Shown here: positions 50,662 through 58,614 of the stretch, piece after piece
Position numbering within the stretch: the first letter of the stretch is position 1
Layout: each line of letters begins with the position of its first letter
Source of the DNA: Saccharopolyspora spinosa NRRL 18395
GTDB lineage: Bacteria; Actinomycetota; Actinomycetes; Mycobacteriales; Pseudonocardiaceae
Direction of reading: 5' to 3'
Assembly (NCBI RefSeq): GCF_000194155.1
Contig: NZ_GL877878.1
Location: 626,032-690,031 of the forward strand
DNA: 64,000 nucleotides
Made by a program: the position numbers and the translations under genes
The notes under the pieces: generated by a model
Databases searched by the model: none
Seen by the model: only the letters and a program-made list of their open reading frames with translations
Told to the model about the DNA's origin: nothing

Positions 50662-51270
50662 GTGCACATCGCCTGGGGGTCGTTCCTGCTGGCGCTGCTG
50701 GTGATCGTCCTGGTACCGGGGCCGGACTTCGTGCTGGTGACCCGCAACGCCGCGAACGGCGCGCGCTGGGGCTGGCTCGCGGCGGCCGGTGTGACCAGCG
50801 GGCTGCTGCTGCACGCGATGGCGGCGACTGCGGGGCTGTCCGCGCTGGTCGTGACCGTGCCCGCGGCGCTGCTGGTGGTGAAGGTGATCGGCGTCGCCTA
50901 CCTGGCCTGGATGGGCCTGCAGATCCTGCGGAAGTCCGGCGTGGTGTCGGCCGGACCTGAGGTCGACCTGCCGCGCTCCGGCGGTGCGGTCTTCCTGCGC
51001 GGACTGCTGACCGACGTGCTCAACCCCAAGGTCATGCTGACCTTCCTGACGCTGCTGCCACAGGCTATGGACCCGGCGGCGGAGCCGGTGACGCAGGCCG
51101 CGTTGCTCAGCGGCGTCGCGGTGTCCGCGTTCGCGGCGTGGTGGCTGGCCGTGGTGCCCTCGGTGCGCTGGTTGTCCGCATTCCTGGCGGATCCGCGTCG
51201 CCGCAAGGCCTTCGAGCGGTGCTGCGGAGGGGCGCTCCTAGCTATGGCGACCGCGATCGCCGTCGGCTGA
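50662..51270 (+). CDS. LysE/RhtB-family amino-acid exporter
   Basis: GTG at 50662 behind GAGGGAG gives 202 aa, the usual length; the earlier in-frame start is rejected. Five or six helices are present: GSFLLALLVIVLVPGPDFVLVT with the family PGPD motif, GWLAAAGVTSGLLLHAMAAT, ALLVVKVIGVAYLAWMGLQI, RGLLTDVLNPKVMLTFLTLL and the final GALLAMATAIAVG. It exports amino acids or derivatives across the membrane. The adjacent Lrp regulator is the likely controller. Confidence 0.92.
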   Translation: MHIAWGSFLLALLVIVLVPGPDFVLVTRNAANGARWGWLAAAGVTSGLLLHAMAATAGLSALVVTVPAALLVVKVIGVAYLAWMGLQILRKSGVVSAGPEVDLPRSGGAVFLRGLLTDVLNPKVMLTFLTLLPQAMDPAAEPVTQAALLSGVAVSAFAAWWLAVVPSVRWLSAFLADPRRRKAFERCCGGALLAMATAIAVG

Positions 51271-51388
51271 GACCCGTTTCTGCTTGACGGGACCGCGTTT
51301 CGGCACCGTCCGTGCAAATCCGTTGACTGTCCGTGATGGCCGTGGCTACGCTGCATGATCTGGTCGGGCGAGCTGAGGGAGCTGCGCG

Positions 51389-52969
51389 ATGCGTCGACGG
51401 TGGGGAGTGGCGTTCGGACTTGCAGTGGTCCTGGGGGCATCGGTCGTCCTCGTGGCGCCGTCCGGTGCTGCGCCCAGCGGGCCGGACGCGCTCCGCGTCG
51501 ACCTCGACGACATCCTCGCCGACCAGCGGCTGAACGGCTCGCACACCGGCGTAGTGGTGCGCGACCCGGCCACCGACGAGGTGCTCTACAGCCGGCAGGC
51601 GGCGGACCGCGCGACTCCGGCGTCGAACGCGAAGCTGCTCACCTCTGCCGCCGCTCTGGAAGCCCTGGGGCCGGAATACCGGTTCCGAACCGATGTGGTG
51701 ACCGATGCCCCGCAGCTGGGTCCGGTGCTCAGCGGCGACCTCTACTTGCGCGGAACCGGTGACCCGACACTTCTCGCGGCTGACTACGACCGGCTCGCGG
51801 AACAGGTTGCGGCGGCCGGGATCCGGCTGGTGCGCGGGAGGTTGCTGACCGACTCCAGCTGGTTCGACGACGTGCCGCTGGGCACGGGCTGGGCCTGGGA
51901 CGACGAGCCTTACTATTTCGCTGCCCCGGTCTCGGCGCTGACGGTGGCGCCGGACGCCGATTTCGACGCCGGAACCGCGATCGTGCGGGTCAGCCCGACC
52001 GCCGAAGGCCGACCCGCAGCGGTGCAACTGGAACCGGCGACCGGGGTGGTGCAGATCGACAACCGGACCACCACCTCCGCCGCGGATGGCGAACCCGATG
52101 TGACCGTGGAGCGCGAACACGGCGGTTCTCGAGTGGTCGTGAGCGGGACCGTCCCGGCCGGCGCGCAACCGTTCGAGGACTTCACCACGGTTCCGAACCC
52201 GGCGGGGTACGCCGCGGACGTCTTCGCGCGTGCACTGACCGCGCACGGCGTGACGATCCGGGGAACGGGGGAAGGCACGGCGCCTGCTGGTGGGCGGGAG
52301 CTCGCTTCGCGGCATTCGATCCCGCTGCGGGAACTCCTCGTTCCGTTCCTGAAGCTGAGCAACAACGGGCACGCGGAAGTCCTGGTGAAGGCGATGGGCC
52401 GGGAGGTTCGCGGTGACGGCAGCTGGTCGGCCGGGCTCGAAGTGCTGACCGACAAACTGAGCCGTCTGGGCGTGGACCCCGCGGTACTGCGCATGGTGGA
52501 CGGCTCGGGACTGTCCACGATGGACCAAGTGACGCCGGAACAGCTGGCGGTGCTGCTGGACAACGCGCGCGAGCGGCCCTGGTTCCGGTCCTGGTACGAC
52601 GCGCTGCCGGTGGCCGGGGTCGCGGACCGCATGGTCGGCGGCACGCTCCGCAACCGGATGGCTGGAACCGCGGCTGAGAACAACGTGCACGCAAAGACCG
52701 GCTCAATGACCGGAGTCACGTCGCTGTCCGGTTACGTCACCACCGCAAACGGCCGCGAACTGGTCTTCTCGGTGGTGTTCAACGACTTCCTCACGAGCTC
52801 GCCGAAGGACCTGGAAGACGCGATCGCGATCCGGTTGGCCGAGTACAACGGCGCCGACGACCAGCCGCGCGGCCGGGTGCACGTCCCGCAGTCGCGCACG
52901 CCCCCCGACGATCCGAGCACGCGGGTGGACGAAAGCACCCTCGAATGCCCGTGGGTGAAGGCATGCTGA
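51389..52969 (+). CDS. dacB: D-alanyl-D-alanine carboxypeptidase/endopeptidase, PBP4 type (S13)
   Basis: 526 aa from ATG at 51389 with GAGGGAG 7 bases upstream. A signal peptide (MRRRWGVAFGLAVVLGASVV, Ala cleavage region) leads to the transpeptidase-like domain. The SxxK nucleophile is in RATPASNAKLLTSAAALEAL, SxN in FLKLSNNGHAEVLVKAM and KTG in NVHAKTGSMTGVTSLSGY. The inserted domains typical of PBP4 lie between the first two motifs. It trims and cuts peptidoglycan peptides outside the cell. TACGCT at about 51345 may be its -10 box. Confidence 0.95.
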   Translation: MRRRWGVAFGLAVVLGASVVLVAPSGAAPSGPDALRVDLDDILADQRLNGSHTGVVVRDPATDEVLYSRQAADRATPASNAKLLTSAAALEALGPEYRFRTDVVTDAPQLGPVLSGDLYLRGTGDPTLLAADYDRLAEQVAAAGIRLVRGRLLTDSSWFDDVPLGTGWAWDDEPYYFAAPVSALTVAPDADFDAGTAIVRVSPTAEGRPAAVQLEPATGVVQIDNRTTTSAADGEPDVTVEREHGGSRVVVSGTVPAGAQPFEDFTTVPNPAGYAADVFARALTAHGVTIRGTGEGTAPAGGRELASRHSIPLRELLVPFLKLSNNGHAEVLVKAMGREVRGDGSWSAGLEVLTDKLSRLGVDPAVLRMVDGSGLSTMDQVTPEQLAVLLDNARERPWFRSWYDALPVAGVADRMVGGTLRNRMAGTAAENNVHAKTGSMTGVTSLSGYVTTANGRELVFSVVFNDFLTSSPKDLEDAIAIRLAEYNGADDQPRGRVHVPQSRTPPDDPSTRVDESTLECPWVKAC

Positions 52970-53091
52970 CCCGAGGGGCCGGTGTTGATCGGAGTTTCAG
53001 GGCAGGCTAAGGGGGATTCCGGAGACCGGCGCGCGGTTACGCCGGTAGCGTGAAGGCGTCCAGCCAGCACGCGAGCCTAGGAGCCCGTCCC

Positions 53092-53763
53092 GTGACCTTC
53101 ATCAGCGACATTCTGGCAGTCGTCGGAGGCTTGCCGAAGCCGCTATTGGTATTGGTGACCGGGGCATTGGTGCTCGGCGAATGCACCATCGGGCTAGGCT
53201 TCCTGGTGCCCGGGGAGAGCGGTCTGCTGGTCGCTTCCGCTGCGGTGACCGAGGTGGGGTTCTTCATCGTGCTGGCTTCGGTCGTCGCGGTTTGCGCGGC
53301 TGTTGGCGACAACATCGGGTTCAGGTTGGGGCGTCGGTATCGGCTGAAGATGCGCGAGACCAAGGTTGTACGCAAGCTTGGTCAGCAGCATTGGGATCGG
53401 GCCGGGACGTTGTTGTGCCGGTGGGGTATCGGGGCCGTTCTGGTGGCCCGGTTCTTGCCCGTGGTTCGGACCTTGATGCCGGCTGCCGCCGGGGCCAGCG
53501 GGATGTCCTACGGGCGGTTCTTCATCTCGTCGTTGGCTGGGGCTGTTGCTTGGTCAGTGACGCACGTGAGCATCGGATGGGCCGCCGGGGCTTCGGCCAA
53601 GTACATCGAGGAGATGTTGGGGCGGGCCAGTTGGGTTTTGATCGTGCTCGTCGTGGCTGTTGGGGTTGGGGTTTGGTTGTTTAGGCGGAACCGGGCGCGG
53701 CGGGCCGTTGTCGAGGCGGAGCGCGCCAGCGGCGAGCTGGAGGACGTTGAGTCCGCGGCTTGA
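53092..53763 (+). CDS. DedA-family membrane protein
   Basis: GTG at 53092, 7 bases after TAGGAG, is preferred over GTG 53050; the product is 223 aa. DedA features: LVLVTGALVLGECTIGLGFLV with the acidic residue, VPGESGLLVASAAV, GDNIGFRLGRRYRLK, ARFLPVVRTLMPAAAGASGM with the conserved Arg, and a last helix VLIVLVVAVGVGVWLF. DedA/DUF368-type proteins act in undecaprenyl phosphate or lipid recycling. The 3' half uses many GTT and TTG codons and is strongly G/T rich, unlike the genes before it. Confidence 0.88.
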   Translation: MTFISDILAVVGGLPKPLLVLVTGALVLGECTIGLGFLVPGESGLLVASAAVTEVGFFIVLASVVAVCAAVGDNIGFRLGRRYRLKMRETKVVRKLGQQHWDRAGTLLCRWGIGAVLVARFLPVVRTLMPAAAGASGMSYGRFFISSLAGAVAWSVTHVSIGWAAGASAKYIEEMLGRASWVLIVLVVAVGVGVWLFRRNRARRAVVEAERASGELEDVESAA

Positions 53764-53771
53764 GGGTCTTT

Positions 53772-53815
53772 GGTGAGGGGCACCCAGGGTTTTCGGGTGT
53801 CTCTTCCTTTTTTGG
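53772..53815 (+). terminator. Rho-independent terminator after the DedA gene
   Basis: GAGGGGCACCC (53775-53785) can pair fully with GGGTGTCTCTT (53795-53805) in RNA when G-U pairs are allowed, and CCTTTTTTGGG follows. The arm starts with GGTGAGGGGCACCC, the unit seen in the gltD terminator. Confidence 0.7.
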
Positions 53816-54136
53816 GCGGGCGCCGCTTTGGCCAGGAGTGGTCTGGCAGGGCTTTTTTGCGTTGCGGGGCGGCGGAATCCCTGGGGGCGGGACTGTTGGT
53901 GGGTTCGGTTTCGGGCGGAGCCGTAGCCGGACCGGTCCAGCGACATGATCACGCCCTCCGGGGTGGCCCGTGCTGGTTTTCGGGGCTATCGCGCTTGAAA
54001 CAGCACACGGTGGTCTTGCTGGCGGTCTGGTGGGGTGGGTTGTCGTCTTCGGCGTGTGGGTGGTTTCGGTGCTGGATCGTGGTTTTCGGGTTTCCTGCGG
54101 GGTGTTTCACCTGATCAAGCGACCATAAAAAACGTG
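53816..54136. other. Gene-free G/T-skewed stretch
   Basis: The plus strand is very rich in G and T, and reading frames through it have no protein-like composition. It continues the skew that begins in the 3' half of the DedA gene and ends at A-rich CCATAAAAAACG near 54123-54134. No repeats or RNA gene were recognised. Confidence 0.5.
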
Positions 54137-54150
54137 CGAACAAGTGTTCT
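54137..54150 (+). promoter_or_regulatory. Candidate LexA (SOS) box
   Basis: CGAACAAGTGTTCT matches the Gram-positive LexA consensus CGAAC-N4-GTTC and lies 20 bp upstream of the small gene at 54171. Flanking GTGC and GCAC make the dyad longer. Confidence 0.55.
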
Positions 54151-54170
54151 AGCACGGGAGAATGTGTGCT

Positions 54171-54377
54171 ATGACACCGCTGGTGAACTTCCCGGACCCG
54201 GCCGCAGGCACTACCAGTGCCCGGCCGGCGGTGTCCTGCACCGACACCGAACTCGCGACCCACATCCGCGAGCTGGAGCAGGCCATGTGGGTGTCGATGA
54301 TGCAGCAGTCCACCCAACACCGCGAACACCTCCGGGACCTCATCCCCGCACAGCGGCACCCGGCGGGCGAACCATGA
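54171..54377 (+). CDS. 68-aa protein downstream of a LexA-type box
   Basis: ATG at 54171 lies 10 bases after GGGAG; another ATG at 54162 is too close to it. The product has a Pro/Ala-rich N-terminus (TPLVNFPDPAAGTTSARPA) and then a likely amphipathic helix (TELATHIRELEQAMWVSMMQ), ending basic. No family is recognised. The SOS-type box in front suggests damage-induced expression. It ends 30 bp from the convergent reductase gene. Confidence 0.55.
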   Translation: MTPLVNFPDPAAGTTSARPAVSCTDTELATHIRELEQAMWVSMMQQSTQHREHLRDLIPAQRHPAGEP

Positions 54378-54407
54378 CGCCCAGATTGGGGTGGTGGCGC
54401 GTTGGGC

Positions 54408-55574
54408 TCAGCTGACCGGTGCTGCGGGTCTCGGGGTCAGTTGTCTGCGGTGCTTGGTGAACAGCTTTGGGGTGTTCATCGCTAGGACTCCAGTGGTTTC
54501 GTCCTCGCGGTGGAACGTCGCTACGAAGCGGCGGTCGTCCGGTGCTCCGTCGACGATCGCAATCCGGTCGGTCGGGCTCGCGTGTCCGGCGAACTGGATT
54601 CGCACTCCGTACTGCTCCGACCAGAAGTACGGCACCGTTGTGAAGTTCGCTGCCGAGTGCCCGGCGAGGAGGTTGTGGATCGCAGTTGCCGGTTGTTCCA
54701 AGGCCGTTGTCCAGTGCTCGAACCGCTGTGCTCCGTTCGGCGTGCGATAGCTGGCCACGTCGCCCACCGCCACCACGTTCCGCAGGTCGGTGACGCCTCC
54801 GGCGTCGCACTGCACGCCGTTCGAGATCGTCAGGCCCGAGCCGCGCAGCCAGTCGGTGTTCGGGCGGGCGCCGATGCCGATCACCACCACGTCGGCCGGA
54901 AGCAGGGTGCCGTCGGTCAATTCGACCGCTGTGACCCGGTGTTCGCCGTGCAGACGCTCGACACCCGCTCCGCAGAGCAGTCGCACGTCGTGGTCGGCGT
55001 GCAGCGCCGCGCACACCGCGCCCAGTTCTGGGCCGATGACGGGCGCCAGTGGAACTTCGAGCGCTTCCACCACCGTGACTTCGAGACCGAGCGCTTTGCA
55101 TGTCGACGCGACCTCGGCTCCCACGAATCCGGCGCCGATGATCACCGCTCGCGCTCCCGGGCGCAGATCCGCGCGCAGGGCAATCGCGTCGTCGAGCGTT
55201 CGCAGCGTGTGCACGCCTGGTGGGATGGCTGGCAGCGTCTTCGGGGTCGCACCGGTTGCGATCACCACGCCGTCCGCCCGGCAGCGGGTGCCGTCGTCGA
55301 GCTCAATCGCACCGTCCCCCGGTGCTAGCGCGACAGCACGTCGGCCTAGGCGCCAGGTCGCTTCCACGGCTGCGACGTCCGTTTCCTCCGCCAGCGCGAG
55401 GTCATGCGCTTCGACCTTGCCCGACAGGAAGTCCTTCGACAGCGGCGGCCTGTCGTACGGCCGGTGGGTCTCCTCGCCGATCAGCTCAATCCGGCCGTCG
55501 AAGCCCTGCGCGCGTAGTTCCTGCGCCGATCGCCAGCCGGACAGGGACGCGCCGACTATCGCGATCGTCCTCAT
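54408..55574 (-). CDS. FAD-dependent ferredoxin reductase component
   Basis: 388 aa from ATG at 55574, overlapping the Rieske ferredoxin gene by 4 bp. FAD site: TIAIVGASLSGWRSAQELRA. NAD site: ARAVIIGAGFVGAEVASTCK. A closing FAD motif is NVVAVGDVASYRTPNGAQRF. The C-terminal reductase domain ends at about 375. It belongs to the class of oxygenase-coupled reductases (BphA4/PuxA-like), passing electrons from NAD(P)H to a ferredoxin. The partner is the adjacent Rieske ferredoxin, and the divergent Rieske oxygenase is a likely final acceptor. Confidence 0.92.
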   Translation of the reverse strand: MRTIAIVGASLSGWRSAQELRAQGFDGRIELIGEETHRPYDRPPLSKDFLSGKVEAHDLALAEETDVAAVEATWRLGRRAVALAPGDGAIELDDGTRCRADGVVIATGATPKTLPAIPPGVHTLRTLDDAIALRADLRPGARAVIIGAGFVGAEVASTCKALGLEVTVVEALEVPLAPVIGPELGAVCAALHADHDVRLLCGAGVERLHGEHRVTAVELTDGTLLPADVVVIGIGARPNTDWLRGSGLTISNGVQCDAGGVTDLRNVVAVGDVASYRTPNGAQRFEHWTTALEQPATAIHNLLAGHSAANFTTVPYFWSEQYGVRIQFAGHASPTDRIAIVDGAPDDRRFVATFHREDETTGVLAMNTPKLFTKHRRQLTPRPAAPVS

Positions 55575-55885
55575 GCAACCACCTGCACTTCGGTCTCGAC
55601 GTAGACCATCCCGTCCGCGACCTGGACCGGGTAGGTCCGCACCGGTCGCTTCGCCGGCAACCCGCACGGCAGTCCGGTGCGCAGGTCGAACGCCGCCGCG
55701 TGCAGCGGGCACTCGACCCGGCAGTCCTCCACCCAGCCGTCCGACAGGGAGGCGTCCTGATGGGTGCAGGTGTCGTCGATCGCGTACAGGTCGCCATCGA
55801 CGTTGAACACCGCGATCGGGACGTGCGCTTCGATGCGGACGGACTCGCCGGGTGGCAGGTCGGACACTGGGCAGGCTTGGAACAT
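55571..55885 (-). CDS. Rieske [2Fe-2S] ferredoxin
   Basis: 104 aa from ATG at 55885, with GGAGGT upstream. The two cluster-binding boxes are DDTCTHQDASLSDG (Cys-x-His) and RVECPLHAAAFDLRTG (Cys-x2-His). The size and the start FQACPVSDLPPGESV are typical of NirD/BphA3-type ferredoxins. It shuttles electrons between the overlapping reductase and an oxygenase. Upstream on the minus strand are a TTGCGC -35 and a TATAGC -10 box. Confidence 0.93.
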   Translation of the reverse strand: MFQACPVSDLPPGESVRIEAHVPIAVFNVDGDLYAIDDTCTHQDASLSDGWVEDCRVECPLHAAAFDLRTGLPCGLPAKRPVRTYPVQVADGMVYVETEVQVVA

Positions 55886-55896
55886 TCGGTACCTCC

Positions 55897-55932
55897 GTTG
55901 CGCTATACAAAACACGGAGTGCAATGCGCAAC
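55897..55932 (-). promoter_or_regulatory. Promoter of the ferredoxin operon with flanking operator arms
   Basis: GTTGCGC (55926-55932 in complement) and GCGCAAC (55897-55903 in complement) are perfect inverted arms. Read on the minus strand they overlap a TTGCGC -35 and a TATAGC -10 box separated by 18 bp. A repressor bound here would block the promoter. GCGCAACAA recurs at 56091-56099 and TGTTGC at 56061-56066, on the side of the divergent genes. TTGACT at 56032 could be their -35 box, and CGTGTTACACG (55998-56008) is another small palindrome. Confidence 0.6.
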
Positions 55933-56167
55933 AATGTGCGGCTCTGGCCCCTGGCGCGTCAAGGGGTTCGCTGGGCTTTTTCGTACGAGCCTCCATACGT
56001 GTTACACGGCGAAAAAACCGGTCGCGCGCTCTTGACTGACCCCGGGGTTTCCGGCGACGGTGTTGCTCGCATCGAAACTTGGCGCGTATCGCGCAACAAC
56101 CTTCCCGCTGCTTCTGGAGCCGGTGCCCCGTGCTGCCGGCATCGACGCATCCCCCCCAGGAGGCCTC

Positions 56168-58603
56168 ATGGGCACCCAACCCCGCGTGGTCGTCATCGGC
56201 GCCGGGATCGTCGGCTGCGCCCTCGCCGACGAGCTCACCGAACGCGGCTGGACCGACGTCACCGTCCTCGAACAGGGCCCGCTGTTCGCCACCGGTGGCT
56301 CCACCTCGCACGCTCCCGGCCTGGTGTTCCAGGCGAATCCGTGCCGGACCATGACCCGGTTCGCCGCCTACACCGGGGCCAAGTACCGCGACCTCGGCCT
56401 CGACGGCGAGTGGTGCTTCCGGCAGCTCGGCGGGCTTGAGGTCGCCGGTTCGGCGGCGCGGTGGGACGAGGTCAAGCGGCGGCACGGCTGGCTAACCTCG
56501 TGGGGCGTCGAAAGCCACCTGCGCGGCCCCGACGAGTGCGCAGAGCTGCACCCGCTGGTGGATCCGGCCCGGATCTTCGGCGGATTGCACATTCCCACCG
56601 ATGGGCTGGCCAAGCCGGTGCGCGCCGCCGAGGCGCAGGCGCGGCGTGCGATGGCGCGGGGCGCGCGGTTCCTGGCCGGGCAGCGCGTCGTTGCCGTCGA
56701 GCGGGGCGGCGGGCGGGTGAGCGCCGTCGTCACCGAGGAAGACCGGTTTCCCGCCGACGTCGTCATCTCCTGCGTCGGCATGTGGGGGCCGCGCATCGGC
56801 GCGTTGGTGGACCTCGACATCCCGTTGGTGCCAATGGCGCACCAGTACGCCAAGACCGGGCCGCTGGCCGCCATCGCCGGGCGCAACGACGAGCGGTCCG
56901 AGGCCCGGTTGCCGATCTTGCGGCACCAGGACGGCGACCTGTACTTCCGGGAGCACGTCGACCGCATCGGCATCGGGTATTACGGGCACCGACCCATGCC
57001 CGTCGATCCCGAGGAGATCCGCGCACCCGGGTCTGCGGTGATGCCGTCGATCGAGCCGTTCACCGCCGAGGACTTCCAGCCCGGTTGGGACGAGGCCGTT
57101 TCGCTGCTTCCCGCGTTGGCCGGCACCGAGGTCACCGAGGGCATCAACGGGCTGTTCTCGTTCACCTCGGACGGCATGCCGTTGGTCGGCGAGCACCCTG
57201 ACCTCCGGGGGTTCTGGGTGGCCGAGGCCGTTTGGATCACGCATTCAGCCGGGGTTGCTCGGGCGCTGGCGCAGTGGCTCGTCGACGGGCAGCCGGAGGA
57301 GTCGCTGCACTCCTGCGACCTCAACCGGTTCGAGACCGCGCAGCGCAGCCCCGATTACGTGCACGCGCGCAGCTGCCGCAGCTTCGTCGAGGTCTACGAC
57401 ATCCTGCACCCGCTCGAACCCGGGCAGGAGCCGCGACCGTTGCGGACCAGCCCGTTCTACGAGCGGCAGCAGGAGCTCGGCGCGGAATTCCTCGAAGCCG
57501 CCGGCTGGGAGCGCCCGCACTGGTACGCCGCCAACGCCGGGTTGCCGGAGATCGACGAGGTGCCCGGCCGGGGCGACTGGGCCTCGCTGTTCTGGTCGCC
57601 GATCGCCGGGGCCGAGGCCCTGGTCACCCGCAAGCGGGTCGCGCTGTTCGACATGACACCGCTCAAGCGGCTGGAGGTGGCCGGGCCTGGTGCGCTCGGA
57701 TTCCTGCAGTGGCTGACCACCAACCAGCTCGCGAAGAAACCCGGCTCGGTGACCTACACGCTGTCCCTGGACGCCGCCGGCGGGGTGCGCAGCGATCTCA
57801 CCGTGGCTCGGTTATCCGAGCAGCGCTTCCAGGTGGGCGCCAACGGGAATCTCGACCTGGCCTGGCTGCGGCGGCACCTGCCCGACGACGGCAGCGTGCA
57901 GGTTCGCGACATCACCGGCGGGACCTGCTGCATCGGCGTTTGGGGGCCGCTGGCGCGTGCCCTGGTGCAGCCGCTGACCCGCACCGACTTCTCGCACGAG
58001 GGCTTCGGGTTCTTCAAGAACAAGCCCGCGTTCATCGGCGGCGTCCCGGTGACCGCCATGCGACTGTCCTATGTGGGCGAACTCGGTTGGGAGCTCTACA
58101 CCGATGCCGACCAGGGGCGCAAGCTCTGGGATGTGCTGTGGGACGCCGGGCAGCAGCACGGGATCATCGCCGCCGGTCGGAGCGCCTTCAACAGCCTTCG
58201 CCTGGAGAAGGGCTACCGCTCGTGGGGCGCGGACATGACCACCGAGCACGATCCGTTCGAGGCCGGTGTCGGCTTCGCCGTCCGGATGGACAAGGACTTC
58301 CTCGGCCGGGCGGCGCTGGAGCACCGCGAGGCACGACGCAGGCTCAGTCCGCTGCTGATCAAGGACCGGGAGTCCGTGGTCATGGGTTCCGAGCCCGTGC
58401 ACGCCGACGGTGCGCCGGTCGGTTACGTCACCAGCGCCGCCTACGGCTACAGCATCGGCGAGAGCATCGCGTACGCCTGGCTGCCCAGCCCGCTCGCCGT
58501 GCCCGGCACCGCCGTGGAGATCGAGTACTTCGGCGAGAAGGTGCCCGCCGTGGTCGCCGAGGAGCCGCTGTTCGACCCCGAGATGAAGCGTCTGCGCAGC
58601 TGA
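56168..58603 (+). CDS. Dimethylglycine/sarcosine dehydrogenase-like flavoprotein with GcvT domain
   Basis: 811 aa; ATG at 56168 is 4 bases after AGGAGG. The N-terminal DAO-type FAD domain starts RVVVIGAGIVGCALADELTE, with HAPGLVFQANPCRTM as in DMGDH-like proteins, and ends near residue 380. An FAO_M connecting segment follows. The C-terminal folate-binding GcvT part (about 430-810) has LFDMTPLKRLEVAGPGALGF, MRLSYVGELGWELYT and RSAFNSLRLEKGYRSWG. These enzymes oxidatively demethylate dimethylglycine or sarcosine and pass the methyl group to tetrahydrofolate. The neighbouring Rieske oxygenase suggests glycine betaine as the starting compound. Confidence 0.9.
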   Translation: MGTQPRVVVIGAGIVGCALADELTERGWTDVTVLEQGPLFATGGSTSHAPGLVFQANPCRTMTRFAAYTGAKYRDLGLDGEWCFRQLGGLEVAGSAARWDEVKRRHGWLTSWGVESHLRGPDECAELHPLVDPARIFGGLHIPTDGLAKPVRAAEAQARRAMARGARFLAGQRVVAVERGGGRVSAVVTEEDRFPADVVISCVGMWGPRIGALVDLDIPLVPMAHQYAKTGPLAAIAGRNDERSEARLPILRHQDGDLYFREHVDRIGIGYYGHRPMPVDPEEIRAPGSAVMPSIEPFTAEDFQPGWDEAVSLLPALAGTEVTEGINGLFSFTSDGMPLVGEHPDLRGFWVAEAVWITHSAGVARALAQWLVDGQPEESLHSCDLNRFETAQRSPDYVHARSCRSFVEVYDILHPLEPGQEPRPLRTSPFYERQQELGAEFLEAAGWERPHWYAANAGLPEIDEVPGRGDWASLFWSPIAGAEALVTRKRVALFDMTPLKRLEVAGPGALGFLQWLTTNQLAKKPGSVTYTLSLDAAGGVRSDLTVARLSEQRFQVGANGNLDLAWLRRHLPDDGSVQVRDITGGTCCIGVWGPLARALVQPLTRTDFSHEGFGFFKNKPAFIGGVPVTAMRLSYVGELGWELYTDADQGRKLWDVLWDAGQQHGIIAAGRSAFNSLRLEKGYRSWGADMTTEHDPFEAGVGFAVRMDKDFLGRAALEHREARRRLSPLLIKDRESVVMGSEPVHADGAPVGYVTSAAYGYSIGESIAYAWLPSPLAVPGTAVEIEYFGEKVPAVVAEEPLFDPEMKRLRS

Positions 58604-58614
58604 AAGGGACTACA

